Source of the DNA: Atrina japonica
Taxonomy: Eukaryota; Mollusca; Bivalvia; Pterioida; Pinnidae
Reading direction: 5' to 3'
Assembly: GCA_030159075.1 (NCBI GenBank)
Contig: BROG01000458.1
Span: 1-64,000, forward strand
Length of the DNA: 64,000 nt
Below the pieces are notes generated by a model. That model was given only the letters and a program-made list of their open reading frames with translations, ran no database searches and had not been told where the DNA came from. The translations under genes were made by a program, and so were the position numbers. Of this stretch, positions 43,213 to 56,900 are shown piece after piece (positions within the stretch are counted from its first letter, which is position 1; each line of letters begins with the position of its first letter).

Positions 43213-44618
43213 GTTACAACCCGAATTGTGATAAGAACCAGAATTGTAATAAATTTATTACAATTCTAGTTGCAATGTCAAAAAGTTATTACAATTGGGT
43301 AGCCAACCTGAATTGTAATAAAATAAGTCAAGATGAGAAGGACTATTTTTCCTGAGATGTTAATAGTTATTACATCTTCTTCACATATAGAATCTGGGCC
43401 CGAAATCACCAAATTTACTCAGTACTCAAGCTCAACTAACTTTTCAAGATTTTAAGGGGAAGCATGCAAAAATTTATGCTGTAACTGGTCATATTTGTAA
43501 ATCTATGTCATAGAATTGTAAATAATGGTGAAAGTAATTGCTCATTTGAAGGAAATTTAAGAAATATTACTAAATTGTTTGAGTACATACCCAAATTTTG
43601 AGTACTGTACTCAACAAATTTATTCATTTTTTACTGGAAATCATATGGGATGCAAACAATTATATGTTAATGAAGAAGTAAAATAATAATGTTTCCTATT
43701 GACTCAAATTCAGAATATTACAAACGACTATATAGTCAAAATGATGAGTCAAAGTTGAGCTTGTGTACTGAGTAAATGGTGATTTCGGGCCCTGGATCGT
43801 GTTACGTCATATAGTCATCAATAAAGTATACAAGTATATACAAACTTAAACCTATCATGTTAAGGTGTATATCTCGTCATGTATACTTTATATGTCAAAC
43901 CTTTATTTTTGTCTATAAAAAGTCAGAAAATTAAAAACAAATTTCTGAAACTTTTCACCCACTCTACTTTAAAAACTCAACCTGCGTTAGATGATGTATG
44001 CATTGCAACAAAATAAGTATAATTTTATGTCACCAGCCTAAAAAAGCACCTACCTTTTAAAATTGTTCTAGATCCGCCACTGATGTGTATATTTATTGCA
44101 TAATTAAAAAGCACATTGAAACATTTTTAGCGGCAAAAACATTTTCATAAAAACAAATATTGCCCCCAGTTTTGTTTTGCTTCCTACACCATTGTATATG
44201 AAGTTACTTTTCATATACCTATAGAGAGACCATTTAAAGGATTTTAATGATTAACATTTAAAGTATGTATGACCAGATATACACTGTAATATGATTTAAT
44301 TCTATATGTACTTGTATACTATATTGACGATTATATGAGGTAACATGATCCAGATTCTATATTTGAAGATGAAATAACTATTAAAACCTCGGGAAATATA
44401 GTCCTTCTTACCTTAATAAAACCTCGGGAAATATAGTCCTCATCATCTTAATAAAACCTCAGGAAATATAGTCCTTCTCATCCAGATTTATTTGATTACA
44501 ATTCAGGTTTTTATTACAATTCAGGTTGGCTACCTCATTGTAATAATTTTTTGGCATGCAACTAGAACTGTAATAAATTTATTACAAGTCAGGTTCTTAT
44601 TACAATTCAGGTTGCAAC
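43213..44618. mobile_element. Foldback element with long inverted arms, hosting a nested MITE
   Basis: The left arm starting GTTACAACCCGAATTGTGAT is mirrored by the right arm ending at 44618 (its complement starts GTTGCAACCTGAATTGTAAT). The match runs for several hundred bases through ACAATTCTAGTTGCA, CCAACCTGAATTGTAAT, TAGAATCTGG and beyond. The right arm has two extra copies of a 38-bp CCTCGGGAAATATAGTCCT(T/C) unit (about 44386-44480). Flanks GGTGCATT (43205-43212) and AGTGCATT (44619-44626) look like an 8-bp, one-mismatch target duplication (hAT-like). The antisense ORFs across 44492-44763 are by-products. Confidence 0.75.
43397..43791. mobile_element. MITE copy 2, nested in the foldback element
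   Basis: 395 bp with perfect GGCCCGAAAT...ATTTCGGGCC ends, flanked by CTG (43394-43396, 43792-43794). The opposite arm of the foldback element reads AGAATCTGGATCATG without the insert, which fixes the ends and the 3-bp duplication. Confidence 0.85.
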
Positions 44619-45186
44619 AGTGCATTCTACTACAATATAAATTAAAATTAACAAATATAGATAGATTAATCACAAATTTATTATATATTAGATTTTTATA
44701 AAATAAAACAATAAAGACAGGTTCACAATGAGATATTTTAAAGAAAGACATTATTTCATTCAAATAAAGTTTTCTTACATTATTTTTAACATAAAAAACA
44801 ACAAAGCTGTATACACATGTATAGTTTTTAAAATCTACCTATGATAATTATCATAATAGATCACATGATTACTATCACCCAATGAGATACACGACCACAT
44901 GCAACATATTACATGACCTTAACATATATTGCACATAGAAGAGTTCTAAACAATGAGCTGAGTATGTAAAAGTTGAATAAAAACAACTCATAGCGAGAGT
45001 TCAGTCTTGACACACTCGCACACACAAACACACACACACAAAACAAACGGACAAACACACACTATATATCTTTAAGATAATTCCTATATTGATTTCATCT
45101 GACAAAACTATTTTATTATTTTTAGAATCAAAACAATAAAACTACAAACTGTAGATACAGCAAAGTAAATTTTATATGCATATTGC

Positions 45187-45241
<55 letters not shown>
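45187..45241. repeat. (TA)n(CA)n microsatellite
   Basis: About 17 TA followed by about 10 CA dinucleotides. Two overlapping short ORFs start in it and are artefacts. Confidence 0.95.
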
Positions 45242-45249
45242 TGGTTTAT

Positions 45250-45745
45250 TCACAGTGAAATCTCGTTATCTCAAAATTCACGAGACTGCAGGTATTCAAT
45301 ATATTCAGAATTCGAGACAACAGAAATTTTCAATTCAAATATTTCTGTCTCTACTGGACAATGAATAATATTTCTCATGCTATTACTAGATTAAAATTGG
45401 TTTTAAGTGATTATTTATTACCATTTCAACTCAAGAGAAATAAATTGCTTGTGTTTTGCAGGTAAACGGCTAATTAGTTACCATGCTTTTGCTCACAAAA
45501 AGTAAAACCTTTGCTGACAATATGTTAATTTCTAGATAGTGGTTTTTTTTCTATTATATTAAAACATTGAGTAAAATACTTCTGACCTCAAATTCACTTT
45601 GACGTAAGTGAAATTTCGAGATATAAACTTTGAGATATCCAAAGTAAACATAGTTTAAATATATTATAAAAAACTCGGGACCAACAGTTCAACTTCGACA
45701 TAACCGGAATTTCGACTCATCCAATTTTGACATGAGATCCCACTA
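45250..45745. mobile_element. Palindromic element, CAGTGAAATCTCGTTATCTC ends
   Basis: The left end CACAGTGAAATCTCGTTATC and right part CATGAGATCCCACTATA are imperfectly inverted. ATTTCGAGATATAAAC and ACATAACCGGAATTTCGAC are internal words in inverse orientation. A related left end occurs at 55003-55080. Confidence 0.5.
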
Positions 45746-45789
45746 TATATATATATATCGGTATATGGAAATTGCTAATTCACTTAAAC

Positions 45790-46165
45790 ATAAAAGCAAT
45801 CAAAGATCACAAAGCTCATTTTCACCCCAACATGTTTTACTCCTTATCCAAATAACCTGGCTGCTACCAATATTCTTAATCACAGCACTAAAAATATACA
45901 GGGACATTTTTGCAAAATGATTATGGACTTATCCATCATCTGAAGCATACATATGCTAGGAATGATAAGACAAACATATATATGTATACGCCATGCAAGT
46001 TGTCTAGATGTATTAGAAGTTTATAAACCTAACCTCAACTAATCTTTTTAACTGGATGCCAATGCTGACATCAACTCAGACGCTCACAATGGGCATAATA
46101 GCATCAGCACCCCACTCCCCCTTCACCACCACCAATCTTGTACAGGCCAGCTAATAAAGGCAATA
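45790..46165 (+). repeat. Dispersed repeat related to the GGT-intron minisatellite flank
   Basis: AATCAAAGATCACAAAGCTCA (about 45799-45819) is one minisatellite-like unit, followed by ACCAATATTCTTAATCACAG, AAGCATACATATGCTAGGA and CCTCAACTAATCTTTTTAAC. The same ordered blocks follow the 40-bp array at 52440-52740, and in part occur at 54440-54600. Confidence 0.6.
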
Positions 46166-46738
46166 ATACCGTTAAACATATGGGAAAGCTATTCAAAAAC
46201 TGTTAACATATGGGCACAAATTAACGGTTAATTTAAAAGTCATCAATGATGTGTTGGACTTGTTTTTGACAATAAAATTATCATTTACAATTGAACATTT
46301 TCAAATGAGAGGTTGGAGAAATTGAATATAAACCAGGAATGTATGGAAATCATCATACATGTATATAATAAAACTTTTTTTGTGAGGTATTTTCTGTTCC
46401 TATGACAAAAAGTCATGTACTTGTTCCATAAGGAAGACGACCCTAATTCAAAAGTTCAGTCCTTAGCATAGGAACTTGCACAGGGAATCACTGGAATGAT
46501 ATAAGTCATTTGTTTTTACTATTCAGTTCTGGTTATAAAGTGATGTAGTTCTTAACATAACTGACTATTGATCGACCCGGAAAACAGGAATGATCCAAAC
46601 TAGTACGAAGTAGGTTAGGTTCATTTCATAAACTTTCTTCCCTACCTAAATCACTATTTGACCTTTTTCCCCTCCCGAACAATGGAACATCCACTGACTG
46701 AAAACCAATGATATTGAATACAGCCAAACTTATCTTAT

Positions 46739-46921
46739 ACAGTAAAACCTGCTATAGTGGCCACCTCTATATAAGGTTTACCTGTTTATAAAGGCCAGTT
46801 TTTTCAAGTCCCTTGACTGCATACTTCAACTAAATTGAACCTGTGTATAAGGGTCACCTGCACATAAAGGTCAATATTTTCTGGTCCCTTGGGTGGCCCC
46901 TATATAAAGGTTTCACTGTAA
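46739..46921. mobile_element. Palindromic element, TACAGTAAAACCTG ends (copy B)
   Basis: Near-identical to 16970-17160: TACAGTAAAACCTGCTATAG left, AGGTTTCACTGTAAAG right, with the same internal CCCTTGACTGCATACTTCAA and GGTCACCTGCACATAAAGG. Confidence 0.75.
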
Positions 46922-47981
46922 AGACCATTCAAGAGATCAGGAAAATGTACCCGTTATAGACAGGTGACTTTATAAAGATGTTTATTCACTACAAAAAAGT
47001 TATCAAAGGTTTTGATTGAATGAACGTATAGGCAGGTGCCCTTTATACAGGGGTGGCCTTTAATGCAAGTTTGACTGTATAGTATAAATATGCAATACAT
47101 GTTGATGCACAAGGCAGTGTTAAAGGAAATTCGAGTTTGTCTTGATATCAGGTCTTTGTTATTTATTATGCTCATTATATTACAAATAAATACAGAACCG
47201 ACCCTGTGTATCATTTTGAAGATCTATGTATACAGATACCAGTATTATATTATGTGCTATTAGTTGATGTCCGTATCGGACATGATATTACGATTACTAT
47301 ATACTTTTTCAGTATATACTATCATAGACGCATATTCTGGAATGTTACCAAATTAAAATCATATTCTTCAAAACACGGAGATAAAAACATAAATATAAAT
47401 AAATACATACATCATTTTGATACAAAATCGATTAAATCTATGTCATAAAATGAGACATATGCAAACCAACAAAGGAAAAGTGGACCTTTTATTGGTTTCT
47501 AATTTTCTTCTCATTATCTTTTATAACAACAAATTGTAAAGATAAAAAAAAAATCCTTTTTTTTGCAACGACAAAAAAAAATCTTCAGAGATAATGTAAA
47601 AAATTGACATTGAACCATAGTGTTATATTGGATCACCTTAATTATACATGGTATGTCCACATTTTTATATCCTAGATCAAACTTCCATCTCTCAAGATGG
47701 ATCTGATATATAAATACTGTATATCTAAAAATTTTCGCTCCCATTTAATTTCGCCATTTTCGTCCTTAGATAAGTGGGTGAAATTGTCAAGCTAAATCAC
47801 TGCAGCACAGACATACAGTCGAACCCACTTATATTGAACCCTCTTACATTGAAATCCCACTTTATTTGAAATGATTCCTATTTCCGACCAAATCCATTGA
47901 TTACCGTTATAGCCTGGTTATTCTGAAACCTCTGTTTATTTGAAAGAAAATTCCATTCCCCCTTCAATTTCATGATATCTG

Positions 47982-48382
47982 GGCCCGAAGTCACCAAATT
48001 TACTCAGTACTCAAGCTCAACTAACTTTTAGCGATTTTAAGGTAAAAACATCCAAACTTTATTCTGTAATTGGACATGTTTGTATATTGATGGCATACAA
48101 TTGTAAGTAATGATAAAAACTATTGCCCATTTGAAGAAAACTTCAGAAATATTAAAAAAATGTTTGAGTATGTACTCAAATCTTGAGTACCATACTCAAC
48201 GTATTTATTCGTTTTTTAAAGGAAAATCATAAGTGCGACGCAAAAATTTATATGTAAATGATTAAAAATAATAATATGTTTCCTAATCACTAAAATCCAA
48301 AAGTTTTATAAACAATTTTATAGTCAAAATAATGAAATAAAAGTTGAGCTTGAGTATTGAGTAAATTTGGTGACTTCGGGCC
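47982..48382. mobile_element. MITE copy 3, CTG-flanked
   Basis: 401 bp starting GGCCCGAAGTCACCAAATTT and ending with its inverse (GGTGACTTCGGGCC). CTG flanks at 47979-47981 and 48383-48385. The terminal 40 bp of the two ends match as inverted repeats with few mismatches, making this the best-preserved copy. Confidence 0.85.
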
Positions 48383-49612
48383 CTGGTTTTGACTGTATTT
48401 GCCATCCATGAGATTAGGGTGATTGACGGTGAAGTTAAGACAGGGTGAATTATGTTTTCTGGTGTAAAAGGGCAAAAAATAACCAGGAGCGAAAATAACC
48501 AGGGGCGAAAAGTATCCAGATATACAGTAAATCCCAATGTAGGAAAGAAATATGTCAACAATGGAGTTTACAAAATAAAATATTTACCATCACAAGATCA
48601 ACAAATTGATGTAACAAATAGTAGAAAATGTAGTCCAAAGATTATGCCACAAAAATAAATAATACCCCAATATACAAATATATTACATGTACAAGTAAAA
48701 TCTCTCAAATCTTTCTCTCTCTCTCTCTTCTCCCTCTCTCATATTTAATTACACAAAATGAAATAAAAACTTGAACAATATGGTCCCATTTTGTAAAATC
48801 AGTTTGATTGTTTGACCAATCCCGACGGACCATGAAAAATTGGCCCAACTGAAATATTTCTGTTGCCTTTATAGAAAAGCACAACTGGAATAACTCTGTA
48901 GCCTGTGGAAAATTAATCTTTCATACTATCACCCGACTCTTACATCAGTAAAGCATATATACAAAAATTAATAAATACATAAATTCATTATAAATTCATA
49001 TTCTTAGTATGCACCGGTACATAATATACAATTTAGATAATTTCTATATAAAACACTTTTTAGAAACCAATAGGTGAATTCCTACCTTCCTACCCAGGTT
49101 TAAAAATCAATTTTTAAATTTAACAAGTATTACCAGTTTGTATTCTCTAAGATTCAACAGTGTCAAATGCTTGGCATTTAAAACAATACAGAGATCATGG
49201 TACCAGGGTGTGTCTTGGTTGCATCCATATTATGTTAGTATAGATAATGCTTCCATTTTGCAAATTTCATATGATACAACAGAATTAAATTGGTTTGTAT
49301 TTTTCTACTGGAAATCAACATGTACGCCATATTTCATACGGAAAGTTTTTAATTCCCTTTAATGAAATATTTTTCCTTGGTAAATTTAAGTGCATTAAAA
49401 TGTCAGTGGTCACTGAAATCAACATGTAGACTATATATTCCATTCGAACAACCTTCAATTCCCTATGAGGGAATATACATCCCTGATAATATTCAAATAA
49501 TCATGTTGAACTTGATGAAAATAAATTATGAGCATTGCACTAAAATTTTCATTCATGAGAAATCTAATGTCATGACAATCTAGTAGTCATGGTTCAAATC
49601 AGATATAGCTGA

Positions 49613-49850
49613 CTCGGGGCCACCTGACAAGGTGGTACTTCTGAACTCGTCAACCCTTGTAGACCCATTTCAACAAATGGTAAAGTCCACTATCAGATAT
49701 AAGGAGTTATGATTTAGAATACAAATTTTATTATAATTCTATATGCAGAAATAATTTGTTCACTCCAAAATTATGACAGTAGCCCATAGTATTTTATTTT
49801 TATTTTGGCGAGTTAAAAAGTGTCCACAGGCGTTGATGAGTTAAGGGGCC
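49613..49850. repeat. Uninterrupted copy of the repeat that the Polinton entered
   Basis: Aligns on its left to 4520-4695 and on its right to 11174-11226, with CCCATA at 49783-49788 in place of the duplicated ACCATA. There is no Polinton sequence between. Confidence 0.65.
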
Positions 49851-50779
49851 CATTTTAGACTGCTGTCCAAAAAAACAGTAACAAAGGGCCTCTACAGTCA
49901 CTTCCAAATTGAAGTTTTGACAATCATGTATGTCTAGGAAGCAATACAAACTTTTGTTAAACACAAATCTGTAATTATGAATAAATATGTGTACATGTAT
50001 ATCCGTAATAACACTTTCAGTTTTCATAACAGAAAACAAGATGTTTTGAAAAGTCACTTTTGTAGAAATATTGAGTCAAGTTAAACATGAGATAAACATT
50101 CTGGTGAACTAGATTGAAAGTAAATATTAAATCTATGTTTTGATGAAGTTTCAAACAGACTCAATTCGATAAAAGAATAATGAAAGGAGCATTGTAATAG
50201 TAAACTTCAAAAAAGCTATATTTTAAAATTATTTTCCAACAGGCTTTACTGAAAATAATTTCTGGGTTTGCAAAAGTGAGGTAATAACAAACAAGTTATG
50301 AGTAAAAAAAAATCAATGCCATTTATATCAAACATTATATAGGTATTGAAATCAACAGGTTTGTAGAAACGTACATCACCAATATCTCTAAAACACAACA
50401 CATAAAAAATTCAGTGCACACACTTACTTGAAATGTGTGTACAGTATGTTTCTAAAAACATAAACCAAATAATAATTTGTAAATTCTTTCTTATAAAAAA
50501 AAACGTATTCAATTGAAGATCAGAATGCCCCAGACAAAAATCCCAGCTGAATTGATGAGTTAACGAAACTGATTGTGATGTACACAATACAAACAGTATA
50601 TATTCATAAAAGTTGTGAGTCTAAAGTGAAAGTGATAATATAAACTTGTCAGAAATGACATACATTTTATCACACAAACTTCCGTCCATTTTCTAACAAT
50701 CTATTGCCAACAATCTGAACAATTATACAGAGAACATCTAAACAACGCAACATAAAAAATCTAATGTGAAATTTTAAGA

Positions 50780-50946
50780 CTATTGTTGAAATTGTGCTGC
50801 TTTTCCAAACTTTCTTGGATCTGAATATGCCTCCAGCTTGTCTTTTATTTTCTCCACACCCTGTACGATATTGATTCCTTCCACTACTCTTTGCACTGTA
50901 TGACCTCTATCCTTTATTTCATTGTAGATTTCATTACTGATACCCT
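50780..50946 (-). CDS. GGT: GGT last coding exon
   Basis: Acceptor TTGCAG at 50949-50947 (exon begins AGGGTATC). It encodes the C-terminal 55 residues from EGISNEIYNEIKDRGHTVQ to the SDPRK-G motif and TAG. The ORF start at 50962 is intronic. Confidence 0.9.
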
Positions 50947-53900
50947 CTGCAATGGAATTCACATGAATAATTAATGGTTCATTGTATCAAACGAACAAGA
51001 AACTAAAAGGCTTTCACTGATTACAAATCTACTCCAGTAACCATAAGGCCTGTTAATCCATATTTTTTGTTTGACCAATCCCCACCAACTCAGAAAAAAT
51101 TGGATGAACTGCAATTAATCTTGTGCCTTTAAGGAAAAAAACCCAATTCTTTTTCCTCCGAAAAATCAATGTTTCATACAGCCATCTGACTTTTATAATC
51201 AGTGAAGTATATATAAAAATAAAGCATGTTATGTAATTTTCAATGTAAATATACATGTAGTTTGTATGCAAATATTGTACAATCTGGACATTTTTATAAC
51301 AACACATTTCAAGAATTACATTAGACAATTTTCCTACTTACCTACTTGGGATAAAAAAAAAAAATTGGTTGGGATTGGTCAAACAAATATTTTTTATTTA
51401 GGACTACAGACCTATGAGCAACAATAATGAAATTCATAGTTGTTCTTAATCTTACCATAAACATGCTAAATGCCATATTCAGGGCAGCGACTGACTAGTG
51501 ACCTCACACTAGCATGCCGTATTCAAAGATTACAAATTTCACCTCATACCAACATAGAGTAATCAAAGATTACAAAGCTCACCTATATCAACACAGAGTA
51601 ATCAAAGATTACAAAGTTCATATCACACCAACACAGAGTAATCAAAGATTACAAAGCACACCTACATCAACACAGAGTAATCAAAGATTAAAAATTTCAC
51701 CTCACACCAACACAGAGTAATCAAAGATTACAAAGTTCACCTCACACCAACACAGAGTAATCAAAGATTACAAAGTTCACCTCACACCAACACAGAGTAA
51801 TCAAAGATTACAAAGCTCACCTACATCAACACAGAGTAATCAAAGATTACAAAGCTAACCTCACACCAACACAGAGCAATCAAAGATCACAAAGTTCACC
51901 TCACACCAACACAGAGTAATCAAAGATTACAAAGCACACCTATATCAACACAGAGTAATCAAAGATTACAAAGTTCACCTCACACCAACACAGAGTAATC
52001 AAAGATTACAAAGTTCACCTCACACCAACACAGAGTAATCAAAGATTACAAAGTTCACCTCACACCAACACAGATTAATCAAAGATTACAAAGCTCACCT
52101 CACACCAACACAGAGTAATCAAATATTACAAAGCTCACCTTACTCCAACATAGAGTGATCAAAGATTACAAAGCTCACCATCACACTAACATAGGGTAAT
52201 CAAAGATTACAAAGCTCACCATCACACTAACATAGGGTAATCAAATATTAGAAAACTCACCTAACACCTACATAGAGTAATAAAATATAACAAAGCTCAC
52301 CAAACACCAACATAAAGTAATCACAGCTCACCTCATACCAACATAGAGTAATCAAAGATTGGACAGCTCCCCTCACACCAACATAGAGTAATCAAAGAGT
52401 ACAAAACTCATCTCACACCAACAAAGAGTAATACAAATTACAAAGCTCACCTCACATCAATATATCTTACATCACCCCCACCTAATTAACTTGACTTCAA
52501 TCAATCTTCTTAACCACAGCAATAAAAATGCATCATGTTGAAAACTGGGTCAAATTTACAAAAAATACAGGACCAATCCAGCTCTCAAAGCATAGCATGT
52601 GCTAAGATTCGTGAGATGTATATGCCATTTACAAGTATGTTGATGTACGTGCAGTAGATGCAGGTAAACATGACCTCAACCAATCTTCTGAACGGGGTGC
52701 TGACGCCGACTCTTAAGTGATAGCCCCCAACTTTGTAGAGGTGAGCTAAAATGGCTGCCAATGTTTAACTGGATGATTGTGAAATGAAAAACCAGTATAA
52801 TAAGACAATACCAAATAAATATATCCACTTGATATTTTAAAAATACCTTCAAATTCAACCAGATCAGGATACAGATGAGCATGGATTCTTGGAGCTTGTA
52901 CAGCTTCTGTTAAGTTCTGACCAAATGACACTACGTTTAGCAGAACCTGTACAATTCCTGTTGGGATCCTGGATCCATTGGAGGCTCCTAAGTTCAACCG
53001 CAATGCACAAGGTAAATCTCTGTTGTATAACATGGTTGGCGACATGTTGGACTGCGGTCGCTTCCCTTTCTCTATGTAATTTATCTGCAAATTTGATATA
53101 GAACATGTAGTATAATATATATGTTGTAATTACTGGATGTGACCAGTCAACTGGGAATGCTTACTCCTCCATGGCACCTAATCCCACCTCTGGATTTCCA
53201 GAGTTCCATGTTTGTCAAATTTTTAACTGATTTGTATATTGTCTCATAAACTTTCTTTTGATTAATACTTTGGTATCTGTGATTCATATATTGAAATATT
53301 GTTATTTTGCATCTACATTACTTGCTGAATTTATAGTAAATACTTTGTTTTGAATGATATGAATGAAGATCATCCAATTCAGGTTTTTAATTGATAAAAC
53401 ATCTCATATCTGGAAAAATACTGATAATCAATACTAGACATCTAAAACACTGCCCCTTCTACTATCAAATTCATGAACTATAATACACTTCAAGGACATA
53501 TTTAGATGTAACAGTGATTCTGAAGCCATCCACCATACAGTAGTGATTCAGTGGTTCTGAAGCCATCCACCATATAGTACAGTAGTGATTCTGAAGCCAT
53601 CCACCATATAGTACAGTAGTGATTCAGTGATTCTGAAGTCATCCACCATATAGTACAGTAGTGATTCAGTGATTCTGAAGTCACCCGCCATATAGTACAA
53701 TAGTGATTCAGTGATTCTGAAGCCACCCACCGTATAGTACAGTAGTGATTCAGTGATTCTGAAGCCATCCACCATATATTACAGTAGTGATTCAGTGATT
53801 CTGAAGCCACCCACCGTATAGTACAATAGTGATTCAGTGATTCTGAAGCCACCAACCATATAGTACAGTAGTGATTCAGTGATTCTGAAGCCATCAACCA

Positions 53901-56900
53901 TATAGTAGACTTCAGGGATGTCATTTGAAGACAGTAACAGGAAAATTTAACTCCTGCTACTTTGACAGTTTCACCTGTTACTAAAAAGTTAATGATATCA
54001 TTGACAGTAGTGATTCAGTGATTCTGAAGCCATCCAACATATAGTACAGAAGTGATTCAGTGAATCTGAAGCCATCCAACATATAGTACAGTAGTGATTC
54101 AGTGATTCTGAAGCCATCTACCATATAGTACAGTAGTGATTCAGTGATTCTGAATCTATCCTGTGATTCTGAAACCATCTCAACTACCTTTGATTGAAAG
54201 TTTCAAGTTTGATCTGATTTTCACTCATATCTGTCTACTTGCAAGATACACACTCTACCACATAGCCAGCAGTCATTACCAGAAACATACTAGTTACCTT
54301 GTTGTCCGGCTCTGTTGATCCAGGTACATTAGGAATAGTGAAGTCTGCCATTTCGTCATTAAGCAAAATTCCGGAATCTGTCATAACTAAGGATCCAAAC
54401 CAATAATTTATTGTCCTGTAAACATGGAGGAATAGAAAATTATAAAGCTCACCTCACATCAACATATTTTACATCCCCCAGTTACCTGATTCCAACCAAT
54501 ATTAACTACATCATTGGGAATAGTGTATTAGTCCAAAATACTGTGATTTTTTGAAAAAAAAGACTTATCCAATATCTTAAGCATAGTATGTGCTAAGAGG
54601 ATTATTCAAACTAACCTAAATATCATTTTCACCAAAATCTTTTCGTTCTGCTGTAAAAGTTGAACTCTTACATTGGACTAAATTTCCTGGTGCCAGTGGT
54701 CTTATGTGAAAAGTTCCACTATACCAACAGGATAGCTACCATACAAAACCATGATAGCTTATGATTACATTACATACCAAAATAGTCCAAGGAAGGTTTC
54801 ACTTACGATGTGACGGATACCATCAATTCTTGTGCGTCTGTGACAGATATATGTGATGTTCCTTTGTCAAAGGTCAAGAACGCTGCAGCTTCATAGAAAT
54901 CCAAACTGTTGTGTGTCATATTGGTTGTCATATTCTGGTGTTTCTTAGCAACAACTTTACTGTAAATGATACAGATATGTTTGATATCAGCATACTTAAT
55001 ACAGTAAAATCTCTTTATCTCAAAATTCACAGGATGCCCCATTTATTTAGAGATATCTTGAATTTGAGATAACTAAAATTTTAATGAACATTTTTTTTCA
55101 ATCCACAGAAATCTGGATCCCTGTACAGCGAACCCTCTTTACAACAACCATGTTTGTTCCCACGCAGGAATGATGTTATATCAAATTCGTCACTGTAATG
55201 AATTTGATGTGATGGGCATTTCATAGTAATTGTTTTAATGACACAATTATTTTACCTGTGTTCTCAACCATGAAGAAAATCAAGACTGATAACAATAGCC
55301 GGATCAGCTGGTGGTTTCTATGTTATGTTGTTGTAAAGAGTTCATTTACATTGAGTTTTGTATATTTGTTCCCGGAATCTAATGTCGGAGTCGGATACCG
55401 AATATTCCGTTGTAATGAGTACTTTTTATGTACATGTACGTTTGTTCCTGAGCAATTCTTGTCAGATACCGAATATTCCATTATAATGAATGTCGTTGTA
55501 AAGTGGGTTCACTGTATTTAATAATTAATGATACAGGGATAGCAATAACCAACAGGCATATATAGCTTTTACATAAACACAATTATAATTTTTCAGAACT
55601 TTGAATCTGGCTCCAAAATTTGTACTGCTGACAGATATTGATAAATGGCAATTTTGGGGGACCATAATTTTTTCAGCCAGTGTAGCCCCTGTTTATAGCA
55701 AAAACTAAAGCTGATATTTTAATTAAATTCAAAAAATAAAAAAAAATGTTTATTTTGCCAATTTTTTAATTTTTAAATTCAACTACCGTATTTTATGGCC
55801 TATAGGTCAATGTGGGGGATAGGTCGAATGGCCGATTTTTGGTAAAAATCCAGGTTTAATTATTAGATAGGTCAAAGTGGAATATAGGTCTATGTCGGCA
55901 GAGATGAAAACATGAATGGGAGAATACAAAAATACATCGTTTGTGTTTAATAACTGGTGCTAAAACGATGGTAGCCTACCAAAATAATCAGAGTAATAGG
56001 CCTATTTTGCTGTACATTATTAAATAGGAGTGATTAAAAAGCTTACTAATTGCATTTTATCATACTTAACATCACTTATATTACTCGTGAGTACTATTAA
56101 GTGTAAATACAAATGGGTGTTTGGAGTAGGCCCCTATATTATCCAGTGAAACATGTTGAATTACGATGTTAAAATGAGGAATTGCAGATACAAGTTAAAT
56201 ATTTCACTAAGATAAGTCGATGCAGTGAATAGGTCGAGGTCACAACTTTGGAGAAAAAAAATATCGACCTACAGGCCGTAAAATACGGTAGTCCATTTAT
56301 AGTCATTGATTAAATAATTCATTGTTTATTTCCTTTATTTCTATTTTTTAAAACTGAAATTAGTGTTACAATTTTTCACTTTGTAGAAAAAGACCATTAT
56401 TAAAGAAAACTTTCATATTTCATTATTTGTCAAAGATTTTTTGAACAGATGTCTGAAACTACCGGTATCTTAAAGTTAAAAAAAAATCTGGGCCCCTGAA
56501 ATTTGAGCTGGGCTTATATATTTTGAACCTTAGGGGCCCAGGTCGCCCCTGGATAAAAAATGTTAAGCTTTATCCTGTTTATTTATAACAGTGACAATGA
56601 AATCCTCCTAATTCCTAGTACTTCCTGAACGGAAAATAATTGTGAAAGTGTTTTTACAAGTCTATGTTTGAAATTAGAGGGCTCTACAAGTTTGAGTTGA
56701 GGTCATACTCAGTCTAGTGTGAGTGACCAGTTAAAACTTTGATAACATGAATACAATATGAACATATGTCTTGCTTCAGTAATGTTGAATTCTTTTGTAC
56801 TTGAAGATGGAAAGACAATTAATAGACAATATGCTTTGTACGCTTTTGTTAAATGTTTAATAAATGTTAAAAGAAATTTCCTTTTAAAATATCTCAAAAT

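Larger units (their letters stand above)
43799..50779. other. Intergenic region between JADE and GGT
   Basis: No host gene recognised from the end of the nested MITE to the GGT stop codon. Contents beyond the listed elements: CA-rich tract (45015-45060), (TA)n/(CA)n microsatellite (45187-45240), a TCTCGTTATCTCAAAATTC-type palindromic element (45250-45745), a dispersed repeat related to the GGT minisatellite seed (about 45790-46160), TACAGT-type elements (46739-46920; 46948-47085), CT-rich tract (48705-48740) and the pre-insertion homologue of the Polinton site (49613-49850). Confidence 0.45.

Noticed and set aside
53502..54178. Minus-strand ORFs of 65-140 codons with ESLNHYCTIW repeats
   Set aside because: Produced by the 42-bp minisatellite, whose unit is a multiple of three.
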